DNA of 41,823 bases from a virus. The position numbers and the translations under genes were made by a program. The notes beneath the pieces are model-generated. The model made no database searches, was not told where the DNA came from, and was given only the letters and a program-made list of their open reading frames with translations. Positions within the stretch are counted from its first letter, which is position 1; every line of letters begins with the position of its first letter. The DNA lies in IMG/VR virus record IMGVR_UViG_3300042922_000692, positions 1-41,823 of that record. One strand, written 5' to 3'. Of this stretch, positions 39,440-41,823 are shown piece after piece.

Positions 39440-39745
39440 TTATGCGACAACTACGCGCAAAATAAATTCTTTGACTTTTTCAACTTCGCCGTCATCGATT
39501 ATGATTTCTTCATATGAACTTGTTGCATAGAAGCTAATTGTTTCATGAACAAACTCCTGCACCATACCTTCCATATCCTCGGGGTACTCCGCATCAGAAT
39601 GCCAATCTGCCCAATTCAATGCGTTTTCTTTGCTAAATTCAAACTCCCTTTCCTTGCTCGTTTGAGGATTAGGAAGCTTCTGATTGCAACAAGAACAGTA
39701 ATTTTTTTCAGTTTTATATTTCACGACAATGGTTTCATTAAGCAT
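39440..39745 (-). CDS. Small protein with CxxC motif
   Basis: 101 residues from the ATG at 39745 (AAGGAAG eight bases upstream; longer starts lack a site). Begins MLNETIVVKYKTEKNYCSCC, a CSCC cluster that could bind zinc, then an acidic helical middle and a beta end (EIIIDDGEVEKVKEFILRVV). Member of a run of small zinc-type early proteins. Confidence 0.65.
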   Translation of the reverse strand: MLNETIVVKYKTEKNYCSCCNQKLPNPQTSKEREFEFSKENALNWADWHSDAEYPEDMEGMVQEFVHETISFYATSSYEEIIIDDGEVEKVKEFILRVVVA

Positions 39746-39770
39746 TTCTTCACTTCCTTCGCATAATGGG

Positions 39771-40010
39771 TCATTCCAGAAGATCGCCGTCGAATTTGCT
39801 ACCGCACATAGGGCAGTAATTTGGAACCTGAACGCCCTGATTCGTATATCCATATCCCTGTCTATTGCAATCTCCGACGAATGTCCAATGACATTTCATG
39901 CATTCACAAATCGTAAATGACGTAGTGCGTTCGTCTTCTGAAAACTCTGTATTTAGCAACCACACGTCGAGCTCGCGAATAAATTTCACTTTTGTTGTTT
40001 CCACGTTCAT
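39771..40010 (-). CDS. Zinc-ribbon protein
   Basis: 79 residues from the ATG at 40010. CECMKC and CPMCGSKF form a four-cysteine zinc ribbon spaced by about 30 residues. Such small ribbons bind nucleic acids or proteins. A GTG at codon 3 is an alternative start given the ribosome-site spacing. Confidence 0.75.
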   Translation of the reverse strand: MNVETTKVKFIRELDVWLLNTEFSEDERTTSFTICECMKCHWTFVGDCNRQGYGYTNQGVQVPNYCPMCGSKFDGDLLE

Positions 40011-40036
40011 CACCCTTCCTGCGCAAAATGTGTCTT

Positions 40037-40255
40037 CTACGTATCCTCCCGTTCAGCATCTTTACGACGTTTTTCCGAAATCCACCACGACCACTCCACG
40101 CGCTGCGTATGATCGTCTGGATAAATCGTAATCAACGTTTCATTCTCAAACTTCACAAGCGCATCGGCCTCAGCAGTTTCAAACGATTCCGTTTCGAAAT
40201 CGCCCCCGTACACCTCGCCTGTCTGCTTGCTACATAGCCTCGCAATAAATTTCAT
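40037..40255 (-). CDS. Small acidic protein, unknown function
   Basis: 72 residues (MKFIARLCSKQTGEVYGGDF), with GGAGCTGAAGAT before the ATG. A small beta sheet with acidic character is likely. It may be an inhibitor or DNA-mimic-like protein, but no specific support exists. Confidence 0.65.
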   Translation of the reverse strand: MKFIARLCSKQTGEVYGGDFETESFETAEADALVKFENETLITIYPDDHTQRVEWSWWISEKRRKDAEREDT

Positions 40256-40259
40256 ATCT

Positions 40260-40463
40260 TCAGCTCCTAACTAATTGCTTACCAAGCCCCTGCAGCTCCC
40301 GCCCGACCAAACACTCCCGATTGCAGTAACCGTCAATCTTCGCGTAGTTTCCGGAGTTCACACTCGCTGCCGGCATCTTCCTTCGTTCGCATTCCGCGCA
40401 TACACCGTCCAAAAGCTTTCTGATCTGAAGGACGGTTGCAGAGCGATTATCACGTACGATCAC
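40260..40463 (-). CDS. Small zinc-finger protein
   Basis: 67 residues from a GTG at 40463, overlapping the previous gene by 4 bases. CAECERRK and YCNRECLVGRELQGLG give a CxxC...CxxxC zinc-finger pattern, seen in several small phage proteins. Probably binds nucleic acid. Confidence 0.7.
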   Translation of the reverse strand: MIVRDNRSATVLQIRKLLDGVCAECERRKMPAASVNSGNYAKIDGYCNRECLVGRELQGLGKQLVRS

Positions 40464-40657
40464 GTCGAAACCACGACCCTCGTGAGCTTATCTATGATGA
40501 CCTCGATATCATGTTCGACTTCGTTCATATCCGCGATCTTGATCGGATCCGGGACAGCGGCAACGTCGAGATACAGACGGGCTATTCCTATTTGGTCTTT
40601 GGCTTTGTTCAGTGTCCGTTTAACCTGGTCAATGCGCTGCTGATCGTGTTTATTCAT
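40460..40657 (-). CDS. Small helical protein, unknown function
   Basis: 65 residues from the ATG at 40657 (GAGGTGTGGA directly upstream; chosen over the ATG at 40675). Reads MNKHDQQRIDQVKRTLNKAK, then two further helices (EVEHDIEVIIDKLTRVVV). Short helical bundle. Confidence 0.65.
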   Translation of the reverse strand: MNKHDQQRIDQVKRTLNKAKDQIGIARLYLDVAAVPDPIKIADMNEVEHDIEVIIDKLTRVVVST

Positions 40658-40671
40658 TCCACACCTCACAT

Positions 40672-41271
40672 TCATGTACAGGATTTATTCTTGGCTCTTT
40701 TTCTATCTCCGATCTTTTGATAGATATTCGCCACAATGATACCTGTCCTTGTAAAATCGGCGTTGTGTTGGATCAATCTCTTTCTGTTCAACGTGGCCAG
40801 TAGCTTACGAGAAACGAGAATTAGATTTTCCTGATCAAAGTTGCGACGATTCTTATCTCCGAATATAACGGCGTATCCTTTGGGTACCGGTCCGTTATGA
40901 CTTTCCCATTCGAGAATATGCTTTCCCTTCCACTTGTTTGGATCGGCGATCTTAATGTCGACGTAGTCATCACCATTGACTCTTTCGCTGCCTACGGGAA
41001 CATAGTTGTAAGGCTTGTGACCCTTTTTAAAGTGTGTAGCTACTCCTCCACGGGAGATGCCTTTTTTACCTTTGTTTACTGGTATGTGTCCATGCTCAAA
41101 TTTTCCGGTTAATCCGCTGCTTATCTTGTTGTTTTTCTTGAACGCTTTAAGTTGAGCCATCCTTACATTTAACTCAAATTTTCTATTGAATAACTCCGTT
41201 AAATCGGCATTACTTCTTCCAGGCACATTCGATCTAATAAATTCCTTTTGCACTGGCGTGAACTGGAACAT
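40672..41271 (-). CDS. HNH homing-type endonuclease
   Basis: 199 residues. The HNH core reads ILEWESHNGPVPKGYAVIFG, then DKNRRNFDQENLILVSR; the usual first His of the HNH appears as ILEWE here, while His127 (SHNG), and the later Asn residues, are present. The N-terminus (MFQFTPVQKEFIRSNVPGRS) is an HTH-like module, and FKKGHKPYNYVPVGSERVNG is typical of phage HNH enzymes with this layout. It probably nicks DNA and may be a selfish insertion among early genes. The start abuts the preceding stop. Confidence 0.85.
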   Translation of the reverse strand: MFQFTPVQKEFIRSNVPGRSNADLTELFNRKFELNVRMAQLKAFKKNNKISSGLTGKFEHGHIPVNKGKKGISRGGVATHFKKGHKPYNYVPVGSERVNGDDYVDIKIADPNKWKGKHILEWESHNGPVPKGYAVIFGDKNRRNFDQENLILVSRKLLATLNRKRLIQHNADFTRTGIIVANIYQKIGDRKRAKNKSCT

Positions 41272-41505
41272 TTATCCACCCTCCAGCATTTTCGGCACTT
41301 TTGTGTCCGCATTCATGCTGTCATCCACGAGTTTTTGAGCTTGTAACACAAGGGACCCGTTTGCTATGATCTGATGCGCCACGCTTGTTACTGCCCTCGA
41401 TCTGCTAATTTCTTCTGCCAACGCTTCTCCAGTCAAATCCTCGTTGGATAATTGCTCAAGTTGTGCGAATAAATGATTGTTTAGATCACCTAAGGTGTTT
41501 CTCAT
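41272..41505 (-). CDS. Small conserved-looking phage protein
   Basis: 77 residues (MRNTLGDLNNHLFAQLEQLS), all helical. It starts in an ATGA overlap with the upstream gene. The phrase-like LGDLNNHLFAQLE...VLQAQK pattern is familiar from many phage early regions, but no function is known to me. Confidence 0.75.
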   Translation of the reverse strand: MRNTLGDLNNHLFAQLEQLSNEDLTGEALAEEISRSRAVTSVAHQIIANGSLVLQAQKLVDDSMNADTKVPKMLEGG

Positions 41506-41681
41506 CTTGGCCCCTCCCCTCGCGGCTGCTCAAACGGCTGGAACACCGTCGCCTTATCAAAATCATCATCCGTGGCCAAGCGGATGACGAATGCTTGGCC
41601 ACGGATCAGGTAGATTCTTTCTTCCGTTCCCTCAAGGGCGAGCAGCTCGTCCTCGAAGGGTATCTTCGTTTGATTACTCAT
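41502..41681 (-). CDS. Small early protein
   Basis: 59 residues from the ATG at 41681, four bases after the stop of the acidic protein gene (41685). Reads MSNQTKIPFEDELLALEGTE, then ERIYLIRGQAFVIRLATDDD. A beta-hairpin-like small protein, coupled to the next gene by a 4-base overlap. Confidence 0.65.
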   Translation of the reverse strand: MSNQTKIPFEDELLALEGTEERIYLIRGQAFVIRLATDDDFDKATVFQPFEQPRGEGPR

Positions 41682-41684
41682 ATC

Positions 41685-41823
41685 TTAGGCCACTCCTTGC
41701 TCCCGCATCTTCGCGACGACGAGCTTCTTGTAAGCCCGGAATGCAGCTTGCAGTTTAGTGGATTGGACGCCCGCGTCTCGAGCAAGATTCATCCAGGTTG
41801 CATCCTCTTCGCGGCGTTGACGA
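41685..41823 (-). CDS. 3' end of the acidic early protein (second copy across the junction)
   Basis: This is the C-terminal part of the gene that begins at 873, repeated here because the contig ends overlap. The frame ends in REQGVA then TAA at 41685-41687. It stops four bases before the ATG of the next small gene (41681). It should not be counted as a separate gene. Confidence 0.85.
   Translation of the reverse strand, partial: RQRREEDATWMNLARDAGVQSTKLQAAFRAYKKLVVAKMREQGVA
41697..41823. repeat. Terminal duplication, right copy
   Basis: Exact second copy of bases 1-127. Circularising at this overlap gives a unique molecule of 41,696 bp. Confidence 0.95.

Overview
This window is a complete, circular genome of about 41.7 kb from a temperate, short-tailed (podovirus-type) bacteriophage. 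The first 127 bases (1-127) recur exactly as the last 127 (41697-41823), so the unique length is 41,696 bp. The coordinate origin cuts through one leftward gene. The duplication looks like the overlap left by assembly of a circular or circularly permuted molecule. The host is inferred to be a moderate-GC Firmicute, probably of the Paenibacillus group. The reasons are strong AGGAGG-type ribosome binding sites, a Bacillus-type LexA (SOS) box, a copper-amine-oxidase-like stalk protein, a sigma-like late regulator and RecT/YqaJ recombination genes.

Layout. Nearly everything is transcribed leftward (minus strand). (1) The switch lies at 9409-10191: a leftward Cro-like gene and a rightward repressor diverge across four copies of CAATACA. 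(2) The rightward lysogeny module (9817-15017) holds the repressor, an ImmA-type peptidase, two unknown proteins, a DUF4062 protein, and a large serine integrase carrying two extra HTH domains. (3) A leftward winged-helix gene (15012-15278) converges on the integrase and has a LexA box between its -35 and -10. (4) The early operon runs left from 9660: small regulators, coiled-coil protein, YqaJ exonuclease, RecT, DnaQ-type exonuclease, replisome organiser with iterons inside the gene, DnaB helicase and RusA. It continues across the origin into 41823-38589, a block of small zinc-binding and unknown proteins plus an HNH endonuclease. (5) The late region runs from 37621 to 15361: sigma-like regulator, small terminase, membrane moron, large terminase, portal, accessory head proteins, scaffold, DUF5309-type capsid, adaptor, pectate-lyase-fold tailspike, gp10-like nozzle, tail appendage, secreted stalk moron, hendecad-repeat virion protein, 1458-residue ejection protein with a zincin motif, then holin-like proteins and an amidase.

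How it works together. Replication probably starts at the iterons in the organiser gene and uses the phage helicase; RecT/YqaJ/RusA handle recombination and branch resolution. The late operon contains many intrinsic terminators between essential genes, which implies antitermination, leaky readthrough or internal promoters. No tape measure, sheath or tail-tube gene is visible, and the portal/adaptor/gp10/tailspike set is P22-like.

Most promising for new biology: the SOS-controlled winged-helix gene antisense to an HTH-fused serine integrase (a possible directionality factor or antirepressor); the AT-rich DUF4062 gene beside the immunity genes (a possible superinfection-defence cargo); and the moron cassettes within the late operon. 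No tRNA or CRISPR array was seen, and no gene-free stretch exceeds about 200 bases.
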